From: Nitrospirota bacterium
GTDB lineage: Bacteria; Nitrospirota; Thermodesulfovibrionia; UBA6902
Length of the DNA: 64,000 nt
Direction of reading: 5' to 3'
NCBI GenBank assembly: GCA_016214845.1
Contig: JACRMS010000026.1
Coordinates: 1 to 64,000 of the forward strand
The translations under genes were made by a program, and so were the position numbers. Every line of letters begins with the position of its first letter. Positions within the stretch are counted from its first letter, which is position 1. Below the pieces are notes generated by a model that was not told the origin of the DNA, ran no database searches, and saw only the letters and a list, made by a program, of their open reading frames with translations. Positions 7,615-15,673 of this stretch are shown piece by piece.

Positions 7615-10600
7615 ATGCCTAACGAGCTGATCGAAACCATAACCAGCCAGGATGATCCCATCCGCAACCGTTCCATTACCTCACTTCTGCGAAACAAAAA
7701 TAGTAAAGAACTCATCCAGCTTGCTGATGAAGTTGAAGCCTTCCGGAAATCCTCCGGCAACCTCTACCACAAAGTAAGGGCTTCCCTGTTTCTCTTTGTG
7801 ATCTACAGGTATTACCTCCAGGTCAATAAAGATATACTTCAATACGGCAACATCCCCTTTGAAGGCGTCAAAGCTGCCTTTGAAAGAGACTTTGAACTTG
7901 CCATAACTACTTATCTGACTGAAACAAAAAGCCCCGGCGGCCAAAACAGCGCCGTCTTCAGCGCATTGGCGGAATCATACTACAACCTTGCTTTTAAGTA
8001 TTTACTCGATCAGGTAAAGTTATCCATTAGCCAATGTACGGAAAACTATCTGCTTTTCAACATAAAAGGAATTGATGGTTACCCGTATTCTGCACCCGTA
8101 GAATTGACAACGCCGGACCCTGAAACAGGGCTATATCCGGTCGGGATGGATGCCTCGCCTGTCAGGCTGGACCCGTCTCACAGCGGATGGTCCGACATAT
8201 TTTTCCTCGGAATGGATTTTCCCGAAGGCGCAAAGGTCGTAAACCTGTCGGTGAACATGAGGGTCCACAGTAGCGATGAGCGGATACTTCCTCCATGTGA
8301 GTGCTACACCCGCTTTATTGAAGAACCTGTTATTCACCTGATCTCAATCGACCTGAAGTCCTCAAAAAAAATATCCACTTTGCAGGAGCTTTTTAATTTC
8401 GGCAATGATTACCTCTCCCTTCTTAAAGCCGGAGTAGTAGCGTCCGGTATTGTGCCTCCCTGTTTTGAAGGCAGGAATATTCCGCTTAAAGATTTATTAC
8501 ATAAACTGCTTGGCAAACCCGGGGGCATAGAGGTAGTGACAAAGGTCAACGGCATCCCAAAGGGTTCGCGACTTGCCGTCAGTACAACACTTATTTCGAC
8601 GATCATAACCCGCCTCATGAGATTCAGCGGCCAGATCAAAAACCAGACAGGGACATTGACCGAACTTGAAAGGCGCACAGTGGCGTCGAGGGCAATCCTT
8701 GGAGAATGGCTTGGCGGCTCAGGCGGCGGCTGGCAGGATTCAGGCGGCCTGTGGCCGGGGATAAAAGTGATAATGGGAAAGCTGTCAGGACACGGCGACA
8801 CTGAATACGGTGTGAGCAGGGGCTGCCTCCTGCCTGAGCACAATGTGTTCTCCTGGGAGGAGATCTCAAAAGAGGTGGAGCAAAAGATCATTGATTCGAT
8901 GGTGCTTGTTCATGGCGGGATATCGCAGGACGTGGGTCCCATTCTTGAGATGGTCACTGAAAAATATCTCCTTAAATATGAAAAGGAATGGAAAGCCCGG
9001 CTAAAGGGGATCGAACTGTTCACCAGTATCGTTGACGCATTAAAGATTGGCGATATGAAAGCACTCGGCAGGCTGACCACCGAGGATTGGGAAGGCCCGA
9101 TACAGGACATTGTTCCATGGGTGAACAATGCCTTCACGGAGGCTTTAATCAATAATGTAAAAAATGAGTTCAGTGACGATTACTGGGGATTTCTGATGCT
9201 TGGCGGGATGTCAGGCGGAGGCATGGCGTTTATTGTGAATCCTGCGATCAAAACCGCTTTCAAAAATAGAATTGCTGAGATCATGCATGAGCTGAAGCAA
9301 ATGTACAACTCCTCCCTGCCCTTTATCATTGATCCCGTGGTATATGATTTCGAGATCAACCATGAAGGTATAGCAGCGAAGTTATTGAAGGGGAAAGAAG
9401 CGGTGATGCCTGAGATTGAAGGCGTTCCTGTTTGTCACCCTGAACTTGTTTCAGGGTCTAATGGAGAGATGCTGAAACGAGTTCAGCATGACAGTCCGAT
9501 AACCGAAGATCAGATTAAAAACCAATTCGGCTTCGATGTCCGCTCTCATGAGCATATGAAGGCCCTGTTAAAAAAAGGCGAGATCGGTCTTTCAAAAAAC
9601 CGCCTTCCTTTGACAACTAAAATTGAAGACGTTTCGCCTGAGGAAATATTTCATTTTGAAGAGTTTAATTATTCCCCTCTATCAAGAGGGGTTAGGGGTG
9701 TGTCCTCCCCTCCTTTAGAAAAGAAAGGTGAGGGGGGATATTCCGAAACAGGCCTCGCCGCCCTCAAAAATAACGAAGTCGCCGTAGTCACTTTTGCCGG
9801 GGGCATGGGCAGCCGCTGGACGCACGGTGCAGCCGTCGTGAAATCCATTAACCCTTTTATTAAAATGGACGGCGCGTACAGGACATTTATTGAAATCCAT
9901 CTTGCCAAGAGCCGGAAGACAGGAAAGTTATCAGGCCGCAATGTCCCTCATGTCTTCACGACAAGTTACTTAACACATGATGCTGTGTTCAGATACCTCG
10001 ACAGATTTAACTACTTCAGCTACGAGGGGAAAATATATCTTTCTCCGGCAAAGTCCATAGCCCACAGGGTCTATCCGATGGAGCGGGACCTGCGCTTTCA
10101 CTGGGAGGAACAGCTTCAGCAGAAGCTTGATGAGAATGTACAGAGGGTGCAGGATGATGTCCGCCGCGCATTAATAGAGTGGGCAAAATCAAAAGGCGAA
10201 GGGGAAGATTACAGCGAGAACAAGCCGATGCTGAGATTCAACCCGCCCGGACACTGGTATGAAATTCCGAATCTCATAAAGAACGGTGTGCTCGCGCAGA
10301 TGCTGAGGGACAACCCAAACCTCAGGTATCTTTTCTGTCACAACGTCGATACATTGGGGGCGGATGTTGATCCGCACATGCTCGGAATGCACATTGAAAA
10401 TAAAAAGTGCATGACGTTTGAAGTGACTCCCCGAAGAATAGAGGACGCGGGTGGAGGCCTGGCAAAGATCAACGGGCACGTCAGGCTCGTTGAGGGAATG
10501 GCGCTCCCAAGGGAAGAGGACGAATACGGTCTGAGTTTTTATAATACAAACACCAACTGGATAACCATTGATCCCATGCTCGAATATTTCGGGCTGGACA

Positions 10601-10920
10601 GGAATGTGATCTTGGATGCTGAGAACAGTCCGGAGAAGCAGGACAAAATACTTGACGCCATACACGCGGTTGAAAAAAAGATCCCGGCATACGTAACGTT
10701 AAAGGATGTAAAATACGTCTGGGGCAGCGGACAGGAGGATGTTTATCCCGTTGCCCAGTTTGAAAAGATCTGGGGCGACATGACAGGCCTCACGGACCTT
10801 AAGACAGGTTTTGTGTCTGTTGCAAGATACAGAGGCCAGCAATTGAAAGAGCCCGCGTTATTGGACACGTGGGCGAATGACGGGTCGTTTGAGTATGTGA
10901 AAGGGAAAGCGATCTTTTAG
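7615..10920 (+). CDS. Large UDPGP-like nucleotidyltransferase with two repeat-derived insertions
   Basis: An 1101-residue cytoplasmic protein. The C-terminal ~400 residues resemble the UDPGP (UTP-sugar-1-phosphate uridylyltransferase) family: VTFAGGMGSRW is the glycine-rich nucleotide loop, followed by a possible sugar-phosphate segment and the LFCHNVDTLGADVDP sheet region. The N-terminal ~590 residues I do not recognise. Two stretches interrupt the protein, residues about 607-627 and 686-709; both are encoded by dispersed DNA repeats that read through in frame. No Shine-Dalgarno sequence precedes the ATG. A DUF362 gene follows on the same strand. A role in activating a sugar phosphate is likely; the sugar is unknown. 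Confidence 0.75.
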   Translation: MPNELIETITSQDDPIRNRSITSLLRNKNSKELIQLADEVEAFRKSSGNLYHKVRASLFLFVIYRYYLQVNKDILQYGNIPFEGVKAAFERDFELAITTYLTETKSPGGQNSAVFSALAESYYNLAFKYLLDQVKLSISQCTENYLLFNIKGIDGYPYSAPVELTTPDPETGLYPVGMDASPVRLDPSHSGWSDIFFLGMDFPEGAKVVNLSVNMRVHSSDERILPPCECYTRFIEEPVIHLISIDLKSSKKISTLQELFNFGNDYLSLLKAGVVASGIVPPCFEGRNIPLKDLLHKLLGKPGGIEVVTKVNGIPKGSRLAVSTTLISTIITRLMRFSGQIKNQTGTLTELERRTVASRAILGEWLGGSGGGWQDSGGLWPGIKVIMGKLSGHGDTEYGVSRGCLLPEHNVFSWEEISKEVEQKIIDSMVLVHGGISQDVGPILEMVTEKYLLKYEKEWKARLKGIELFTSIVDALKIGDMKALGRLTTEDWEGPIQDIVPWVNNAFTEALINNVKNEFSDDYWGFLMLGGMSGGGMAFIVNPAIKTAFKNRIAEIMHELKQMYNSSLPFIIDPVVYDFEINHEGIAAKLLKGKEAVMPEIEGVPVCHPELVSGSNGEMLKRVQHDSPITEDQIKNQFGFDVRSHEHMKALLKKGEIGLSKNRLPLTTKIEDVSPEEIFHFEEFNYSPLSRGVRGVSSPPLEKKGEGGYSETGLAALKNNEVAVVTFAGGMGSRWTHGAAVVKSINPFIKMDGAYRTFIEIHLAKSRKTGKLSGRNVPHVFTTSYLTHDAVFRYLDRFNYFSYEGKIYLSPAKSIAHRVYPMERDLRFHWEEQLQQKLDENVQRVQDDVRRALIEWAKSKGEGEDYSENKPMLRFNPPGHWYEIPNLIKNGVLAQMLRDNPNLRYLFCHNVDTLGADVDPHMLGMHIENKKCMTFEVTPRRIEDAGGGLAKINGHVRLVEGMALPREEDEYGLSFYNTNTNWITIDPMLEYFGLDRNVILDAENSPEKQDKILDAIHAVEKKIPAYVTLKDVKYVWGSGQEDVYPVAQFEKIWGDMTGLTDLKTGFVSVARYRGQQLKEPALLDTWANDGSFEYVKGKAIF
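9433..9493 (+). repeat. Dispersed palindromic repeat inserted in frame (CACCCTGAACTTG family)
   Basis: 61 bp running from TGTCACCCTGAACTTG to GTTCAGCATGACA, with near-complementary ends (GAACTTGTTTCAG / CTGAAACGAGTTC). It encodes CHPELVSGS...LKRVQHD within the nucleotidyltransferase. A second, longer member lies at 43704-43799 between genes. Confidence 0.85.
9672..9739 (+). repeat. Second in-frame repeat insertion (CCCCTCTATCAAGAGGGG family)
   Basis: About 68 bp beginning TTCCCCTCTATCAAGAGGGG and ending in a GAGGGGGG tract. It encodes SPLSRGVRG...PPLEKKGEGG, a low-complexity insert just ahead of the nucleotide-binding loop. Short hairpins are apparent in both halves. Confidence 0.75.
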
Positions 10921-10986
10921 CTGCGGATTATGCAGATGGACGCATATATAGAAAAAATATTATTGACCGAAAATACCTTTAAAGTT

Positions 10987-11067
10987 GTCATTCCGGCAGG
11001 TCGTAAGCCGGAATCCAGTTTTTTGTTAAAAGGCTCTGGATTCCCGTTTACTGACTACGGGAATGAC
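10987..11067. repeat. GTCATTCC...GGAATGAC inverted repeat
   Basis: An 81-bp element with terminal GTCATTCC / GGAATGAC and internal complementary segments (GGAATCC / GGATTCC). Related copies lie at 20338-20374 and 29030-29119. It fills most of the gap between the nucleotidyltransferase and DUF362 genes. Confidence 0.8.
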
Positions 11068-11098
11068 AATTCATAAATTGGTTAACACGGAGGAACTC

Positions 11099-12127
11099 AT
11101 GTCCAATAAAAAGGTGGCGCTGATCCACGGCGACAACAGGAAAGAGAACATCAAGAAATGTCTCACGTTGATTAGAGAAGATTTGGAGCCTATAAAGAAG
11201 GCAAAGAACATTCTGATCAAGCCGAATCTCGTGGCGCTGAAACCGGACTTCGCAAACACCAATGTGGAGGCCATAGAAGCCGTCATCGAGTTCACCCGCA
11301 CTCTTGCCCCTGATACACCGATCACTGTCGGTGAAAGTTCCGCCACCGCGTTCTACAGGAAGCTTCCTACAACGAAGGTGTTTGAGGATTATGATTATTA
11401 CAGGCTTGAAAAGAAATACCGCAATGTGAAGCTGACTGATTTCGACAACGATAATGATGTGATGGAAAGTCCCATTCACTCGGTTGTCGGCGACACGCAC
11501 CTGAGAATTTCAAAACGTGTCCTTGAATTCGACTACAGGATATCGCTCGCAATTCCCAAGACGCATAACTTCGCGCAAGCGACATTCGGAATTAAAAATA
11601 TGGCCGGGCTTGTTTTAAGACAGGACATGGCAATGATCCACGGGATGAAAGGCGGAGTTGAAGTTGACGCGCCAAAGACACTCCTTGACAGACTGCCGCC
11701 CGGCACTGTTTCAAAGGCGAGAAGAAAACTTCCGCCCTGGCTGATAAACTTTTTGTTCAGGCAATACCCTGCCTACCGCAAGAGCGTAAAGATGATCCAT
11801 CACAACATTGTCGAATTCGCAAAGAGGACCTGGCCTGATCTGGTGGTGCTTGATGGATTTACTTGTATGGAAAACAACGGCCCTGTTGACGGCACCCCTG
11901 TTGACATGAGAATAGCGATAGCCTCCGCTGATCCGGTTAAAGCCGACGGTGTCGCGGCAAGGGCGATTGGTTTTGAGCCCGAAGAGATCGGTTATCTTTA
12001 TTACCTTCAGAACGAAGAGAAGATGGGGGACTATTCTCTCGAAGGTCTTGTGGGGGACGATCTAAATAAGATCAGGAAAGTCTTCAAACGTCACGGGACG
12101 TATGATATCCAGAGCCAGTGGAAATGA
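11099..12127 (+). CDS. DUF362-domain protein
   Basis: A 342-residue protein of the DUF362 family, seen in NILIKPNLVALKPDFANTN near the start, IPKTHNFAQATFGIKNMAG in the middle and DPVKADGVAARAIGF near the end. Many relatives carry a C-terminal 4Fe-4S ferredoxin module; this one has no Cys cluster. I use the ATG at 11099 because GGAGG (11089-11093) is five bases upstream; the in-frame ATG at 11063 sits inside a dispersed repeat. It follows the UDPGP-like gene on the same strand. The biochemical function of the family is not established. Confidence 0.87.
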   Translation: MSNKKVALIHGDNRKENIKKCLTLIREDLEPIKKAKNILIKPNLVALKPDFANTNVEAIEAVIEFTRTLAPDTPITVGESSATAFYRKLPTTKVFEDYDYYRLEKKYRNVKLTDFDNDNDVMESPIHSVVGDTHLRISKRVLEFDYRISLAIPKTHNFAQATFGIKNMAGLVLRQDMAMIHGMKGGVEVDAPKTLLDRLPPGTVSKARRKLPPWLINFLFRQYPAYRKSVKMIHHNIVEFAKRTWPDLVVLDGFTCMENNGPVDGTPVDMRIAIASADPVKADGVAARAIGFEPEEIGYLYYLQNEEKMGDYSLEGLVGDDLNKIRKVFKRHGTYDIQSQWK

Positions 12128-12273
12128 GCCTACTTTTGAACTTCCCAACTTTAAGAACCTAAAAAGTTACAATGTCCCGGTTCGTTCACCTTTTGTACTT
12201 CTGCACTTCCGCTCTTTTGCACTTTTGTTTCAGCAGTGTGTTCCTCGTTCAACTCCACTGACTGGTTATAACC

Positions 12274-12618
12274 TCATTTCTTTTTAGGTTTCTTATTTTG
12301 TTCCTTAAAATATGTTATTTGTCTCTCAATCATCTCCAGAATTTCATCTGGAACTTCTTCTCTTGCCAATAGTCCAATGACAACCGCACGAGCTATGCTT
12401 ACGTCATAATCAATGTCGTTATAAAAACCCATCATCCATTTTGAAGGACCTTTATCATACTCATGAATATGAACACTTAGTTCGCCGCTGCTCATCTTGC
12501 CTATTTTCCAATCCTCAAACTTTGCCGACAGCTCAATTAAATGTTTTTTTATTTCTCTTTCATGTGCTTCCCTTTTCAATTCAAGAAGCTTCTTTTTCAG
12601 ACTTTTTGAATTTGTCAT
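12274..12618 (-). CDS. Hypothetical 114-residue protein
   Basis: A highly charged, Lys/Glu-rich cytoplasmic protein: a helical N-terminus (LKKKLLELKREAHEREIKKHL), a central region with SGELSVHIHEYDKGPSKW, and a Lys-rich tail (KKPKKK). I recognise no family. The AT-rich composition matches the neighbouring accessory genes. Its start lies 12 bp beyond the end of the fragment at 12631-12849, so both may derive from one operon. Confidence 0.6.
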   Translation of the reverse strand: MTNSKSLKKKLLELKREAHEREIKKHLIELSAKFEDWKIGKMSSGELSVHIHEYDKGPSKWMMGFYNDIDYDVSIARAVVIGLLAREEVPDEILEMIERQITYFKEQNKKPKKK

Positions 12619-12630
12619 TTCTTGTTTAAC

Positions 12631-12849
12631 TCAAGCATCTATAATCTTTTTAATTTTCTCTGCTGCAAGCTTAACTTCAGCTTCAATGAGCTTGATATTA
12701 AATGCTTGCCCAACTATGTCTGATACAGCTTTTTCTACATTGTTTTGATAAAAAAAGCCAAGAGTCGCAAGTATGTCGATAGCTTCTACTCTATAACCGT
12801 TCAGATCTTCTACGACCTTTGCTTTTTCTCCAAGAGGATGTCTATTCCA
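12631..12849 (-). pseudogene. Startless open-frame fragment between mazF-like gene and hypothetical gene
   Basis: The minus-strand frame between an in-frame TAA (12850-12852) and a TGA (12631-12633) reads like genuine protein: ...GEKAKVVEDLNGYRVEAIDI... and ...IEAEVKLAAEKIKKIIDA. It has no ATG, GTG or TTG start. I read it as the C-terminal remnant of a truncated gene, possibly the former partner of the 12274-12618 gene. An unusual start codon cannot be excluded. No family recognised. Confidence 0.45.
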
Positions 12850-12856
12850 TTATTTG

Positions 12857-13195
12857 TTATGTCCCGATTATTTCATTCAGCCCTTCGACTACTTGAGCAA
12901 GTTCTTCTGGAGATACTCTTCCAAGTTTCTTCCCGATTCTCTCAACAGAAAGAGTTCGTATCTGGCTGATCTTTACCCATGATCGTTTTGGTAGTTTTTC
13001 AGTTTTCAGCTCCAGCGTCAAAGGGAAACCTGCTTTCTGCGGCTGGCTGGTTAATGTCATCGCTATGACTGTCCCGGAATGTTCGTTAAATATATCTTGA
13101 CTCAAGATTAAAACAGGTCGCATGCCTGCTTGCTCATGACCACGCACGGGATTTAAGTCTGCCCATCGAATCTCACCCCTTAGTATTTTGGCCAT
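12857..13195 (-). CDS. MazF/PemK-type endoribonuclease toxin
   Basis: A 112-residue protein of the MazF/PemK family, a sequence-specific mRNA interferase. The N-terminal ILRGEIRWADLNPVRGHEQAGMRPVLI contains the typical GEIxWxxLxPxxGxExxxxRPxLI pattern with the catalytic Arg, and TLTSQPQKAGFPLTL and KRSWVKISQIRTLS follow as in the family. It is a complete, normal-length gene overlapping the antitoxin gene by 16 bases. Confidence 0.93.
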   Translation of the reverse strand: MAKILRGEIRWADLNPVRGHEQAGMRPVLILSQDIFNEHSGTVIAMTLTSQPQKAGFPLTLELKTEKLPKRSWVKISQIRTLSVERIGKKLGRVSPEELAQVVEGLNEIIGT

Positions 13196-13422
13196 TCGCT
13201 TAAATCCTCGGTTAATCCTTCTTCAGCCATAGCTTTCTCGAAAGCCGGATCCAATTTGGCACATTCTTTCGCCAACCGATTACGCTCTAATCTTTCTATC
13301 TTTTCGTTCACAGCTTCTTGAATTGCCTGACTACGGTTTATAAAAATGTTTTCATGAACGAGATGGTCTAAGCGACTAATTGAATTTTGATCAAGGGTAA
13401 TTGCAATTTTTGCTTTACTCAT
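13180..13422 (-). CDS. Ribbon-helix-helix antitoxin of the MazF-type toxin
   Basis: An 80-residue protein with an N-terminal ribbon-helix-helix domain (KIAITLDQNSISRLDHLVHENIFINRSQAIQEAV) and an acidic C-terminus (LTEDLSEWPKY) suited to binding and blocking the toxin. The RHH dimer probably represses its own promoter; a palindrome overlaps the -10 box just upstream. GGGAGGTGA precedes the ATG. Confidence 0.9.
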   Translation of the reverse strand: MSKAKIAITLDQNSISRLDHLVHENIFINRSQAIQEAVNEKIERLERNRLAKECAKLDPAFEKAMAEEGLTEDLSEWPKY

Positions 13423-13433
13423 ATATTCACCTC

Positions 13434-13477
13434 CCGGTATTACTACTTATCATACCGGATACCAGAATTACGGTCAA
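13434..13477 (-). promoter_or_regulatory. mazEF-type promoter with overlapping palindromic operator
   Basis: On the minus strand TTGACC (13472-13477) and TATGAT (13449-13454) are separated by 17 bp, a good sigma-70 promoter. Inverted 7-mers CCGGTAT/ATACCGG (13452-13458 and 13434-13440) bracket the -10 box and start region, as expected for autoregulation by the ribbon-helix-helix antitoxin. Confidence 0.75.
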
Positions 13478-13492
13478 GATGTTTTCATTGGT

Positions 13493-13642
13493 ATGGACAT
13501 AACAGTTGACTGTTTCAGACCACCGAATGACTTAAAAGAGCAAGAAACCGTTTTGAACTTCATGAATCTATGCTTAGAATATGATCTGGATGCCGCTGAT
13601 TTGAAATTAAGTCAGAGTATGTTTTTTATATCGCTCGCATGA
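13493..13642 (+). CDS. Possible 49-residue small protein (doubtful)
   Basis: An ATG-initiated frame reads MDITVDCFRPPNDLKEQETVLNF... with a plausible amphipathic composition. No Shine-Dalgarno sequence is present and it lies in the 314-bp gap upstream of the toxin-antitoxin operon, in divergent orientation. It may be a fragment or chance. The rest of the gap 13423-13736 holds only the promoter and operator. Confidence 0.2.
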   Translation: MDITVDCFRPPNDLKEQETVLNFMNLCLEYDLDAADLKLSQSMFFISLA

Positions 13643-13736
13643 CGGATTTTTTCAAAATCCGTGACGGGTGATCTTTGCCCCTTGACAACCGGAGGCCTTA
13701 TAAGTGTTATCTATTCCTTTTACTTTAGATATTTCT

Positions 13737-14686
13737 CTATTGTCTTAAGTATTCTATATAAATCAATTTCTTGATAATTGTTTGATAAAGGTAATAAACG
13801 TTTTCCCAATCTATTCCTGCCCAATCGTTTGCTTTCAATGTTCCATTTAAAATATCCTCGAAGTTTGTCGTATATGTTGACTTACCATTAAAACGACCAG
13901 CCTTAATATCGTCTATGAATGTTTGAAATGTGTTCAGTTGTTGAGAATAGTGGGTATATTTAACTCTGGCTGACCAATTTAATGTGTTCTTAATTTTTAT
14001 GATTAAACTTATCTCATTTTCATTTTCTATTTCCTTTTCTTTCAATTTTCTTGTTAAGAATGGTCCCCAATCTTCTTTATTATGTTTCTTCCCACAGGCT
14101 TTTACTTCTTGGTCAGGTGCTCCCATGATTGTCTCAAAAATGGTTTGAAGTTGCGACACCTTTTGAAATATGTTGTCGTAATACTTAGGCTTCGATCCAA
14201 TTGTATACAAAAAAGGTCAATTATATTTCGGAAATTATCATCTTCATTATATTTCTTAATGAAGCAATTGTGAAATTCTGTAAAATTTATTTTATTCGGT
14301 AGTTGGCTATGAAAAGTATCTATTTCATCGAAAGATATTTTGAGCCCTCCACCCGTTTCATATTTTTTGCATAATTTTTCAGTTACTTCATTTATATTTG
14401 CTCCGGTTTCTTTAAATATTGATAAGCCTTGCTGAATTGATGAGAAGAAATATATATCACTTCTAAGAAATAAAAACTGGTAACAAAAAATAAAAAGATT
14501 AAGTCTTGGGCGAATTTCTTTATTATTCATCTCAGAAGCAATAATTAATTTGCATTGCGATAACTTCAATGCTCCAACTTTTTTGGTAGCAGGAATAATC
14601 CAGAAGTTCTTTAACTCGATTGCTTTATCCGGTTGATATAAGGCACCTGTCACTTCAATGCAGTTAAGCTCCATAATCGTAGCCAC
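13737..14686 (-). pseudogene. Hypothetical gene broken by a frameshift at an A6/T6 run
   Basis: Two overlapping minus-strand frames (14102-14686, 194 residues; 13737-14210, 157 residues) join smoothly if one base is added in the homopolymer 14209-14214: ...NIIDLF then LYTIGSKPKYYDN.... The repaired product would be about 316 residues, soluble, with mixed helix and many aromatic residues. I recognise no domain. Its AT-rich composition is unlike the flanking chromosome and suggests transfer. Real mutation, programmed slippage and an assembly error cannot be separated from this sequence alone. Confidence 0.65.
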
Positions 14687-15004
14687 TTTCTAATAGATAA
14701 CAGACATTAGATAGAATGTCTCATATTTAATAAACTACAATTTGTCATTAAGTAATAAGTGACATTGTTAGTTATCACTTAATACCAACTTATTAACTTT
14801 TTCCTGCTGACACTGTGTGTAGTGACAGGGTCTTTATTTATTCCAGCGCATCGTCCCACTTGATATGGAAATATTCTAAAGCAAGGTCTTCGAAATATCA
14901 ATTAAAAAAATCGAAGAATAATTTCCCTTTCAAAGGCGCACATGTTTTTTATATAATTAAAAAGTCTTTTAATTTTCTTGCCGCACCTTTAACTTTAATT
15001 TTCC
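14687..15004. other. AT-rich intergenic region with an imperfect inverted repeat
   Basis: The 318 bp between the frameshifted gene and the methyltransferase gene is strongly AT-rich. It contains an 11-bp inverted repeat with one mismatch (14752-14762 with 14775-14785; AATAAGTGA / TCACTTAATA), possibly a hairpin or regulator site. No gene is evident. Confidence 0.5.
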
Positions 15005-15673
15005 ATGAAACGAATTCCTGAACCGGATTTAATGGATGATGCCGAGCAGGCAAAGGCTTACGCGGACACTGATTTCTCAGAACCGCACGAGGCCTTTGTT
15101 AAACATTTCACAACCCGTTTTCCTGAATTCTCTTACGGTGAGGCGCTTGACCTCGGATGCGGAACGGCGGACGTCATTATCAGAATGGCAAGGGCCTTGC
15201 CCGGAGTGAAGATCACTGGCATTGACGGCGCGCAGGCGATGCTTGACATCGGTATCCATGATGTTAAACAGAAGGGGTTTGAGCAGCAGATCAAACTGAG
15301 GAAATGCGCCCTGCCCGCCCCTGAACTGTCCGGGAAAAAGTTCGACGCGGTCATATCCAACAGCCTGCTCCATCACCTTGCCGGACCGCTAATATTATGG
15401 GAAGCAGTCAGGCAGTGCGCAAAACCCGGAGCGCCGATTTTTGTTATGGACTTACTGCGCCCTCATGATGTAGAATCAGCAAAGGCCCTTTTACAGCTTT
15501 ATGCTGCTGATGCCTCGCCTGTTTTACAAAAAGATTTTTATAATTCCCTGCTGGCATCTTACAGCGTTGAGGAAATTCAACAGCAGCTTGAGGCGATGGA
15601 CCTTGACCATCTCACAATCGATATTGTCAGCGACCGTCATGTATTAGTATGGGGAAAAAATCGTGAACACTGA
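15005..15673 (+). CDS. Class I SAM-dependent methyltransferase
   Basis: A 222-residue soluble enzyme. ALDLGCGTADVIIRMA is motif I, which holds S-adenosylmethionine; GIDGAQAMLDIG is the acidic ribose-binding strand; FDAVISNSLLHHL is motif IV. The substrate is not evident; the fold resembles small-molecule methyltransferases. The next gene begins within its last codons (GTG at 15663, 11-base overlap), so the two are coupled. No clear Shine-Dalgarno sequence precedes the ATG. Confidence 0.88.
   Translation: MKRIPEPDLMDDAEQAKAYADTDFSEPHEAFVKHFTTRFPEFSYGEALDLGCGTADVIIRMARALPGVKITGIDGAQAMLDIGIHDVKQKGFEQQIKLRKCALPAPELSGKKFDAVISNSLLHHLAGPLILWEAVRQCAKPGAPIFVMDLLRPHDVESAKALLQLYAADASPVLQKDFYNSLLASYSVEEIQQQLEAMDLDHLTIDIVSDRHVLVWGKNREH

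Noticed and set aside
12128-15004. Genomic island with integrase or attachment sites
   Set aside because: The patch is AT-rich and has toxin-antitoxin and broken genes, but I see no integrase, tRNA or direct-repeat ends.
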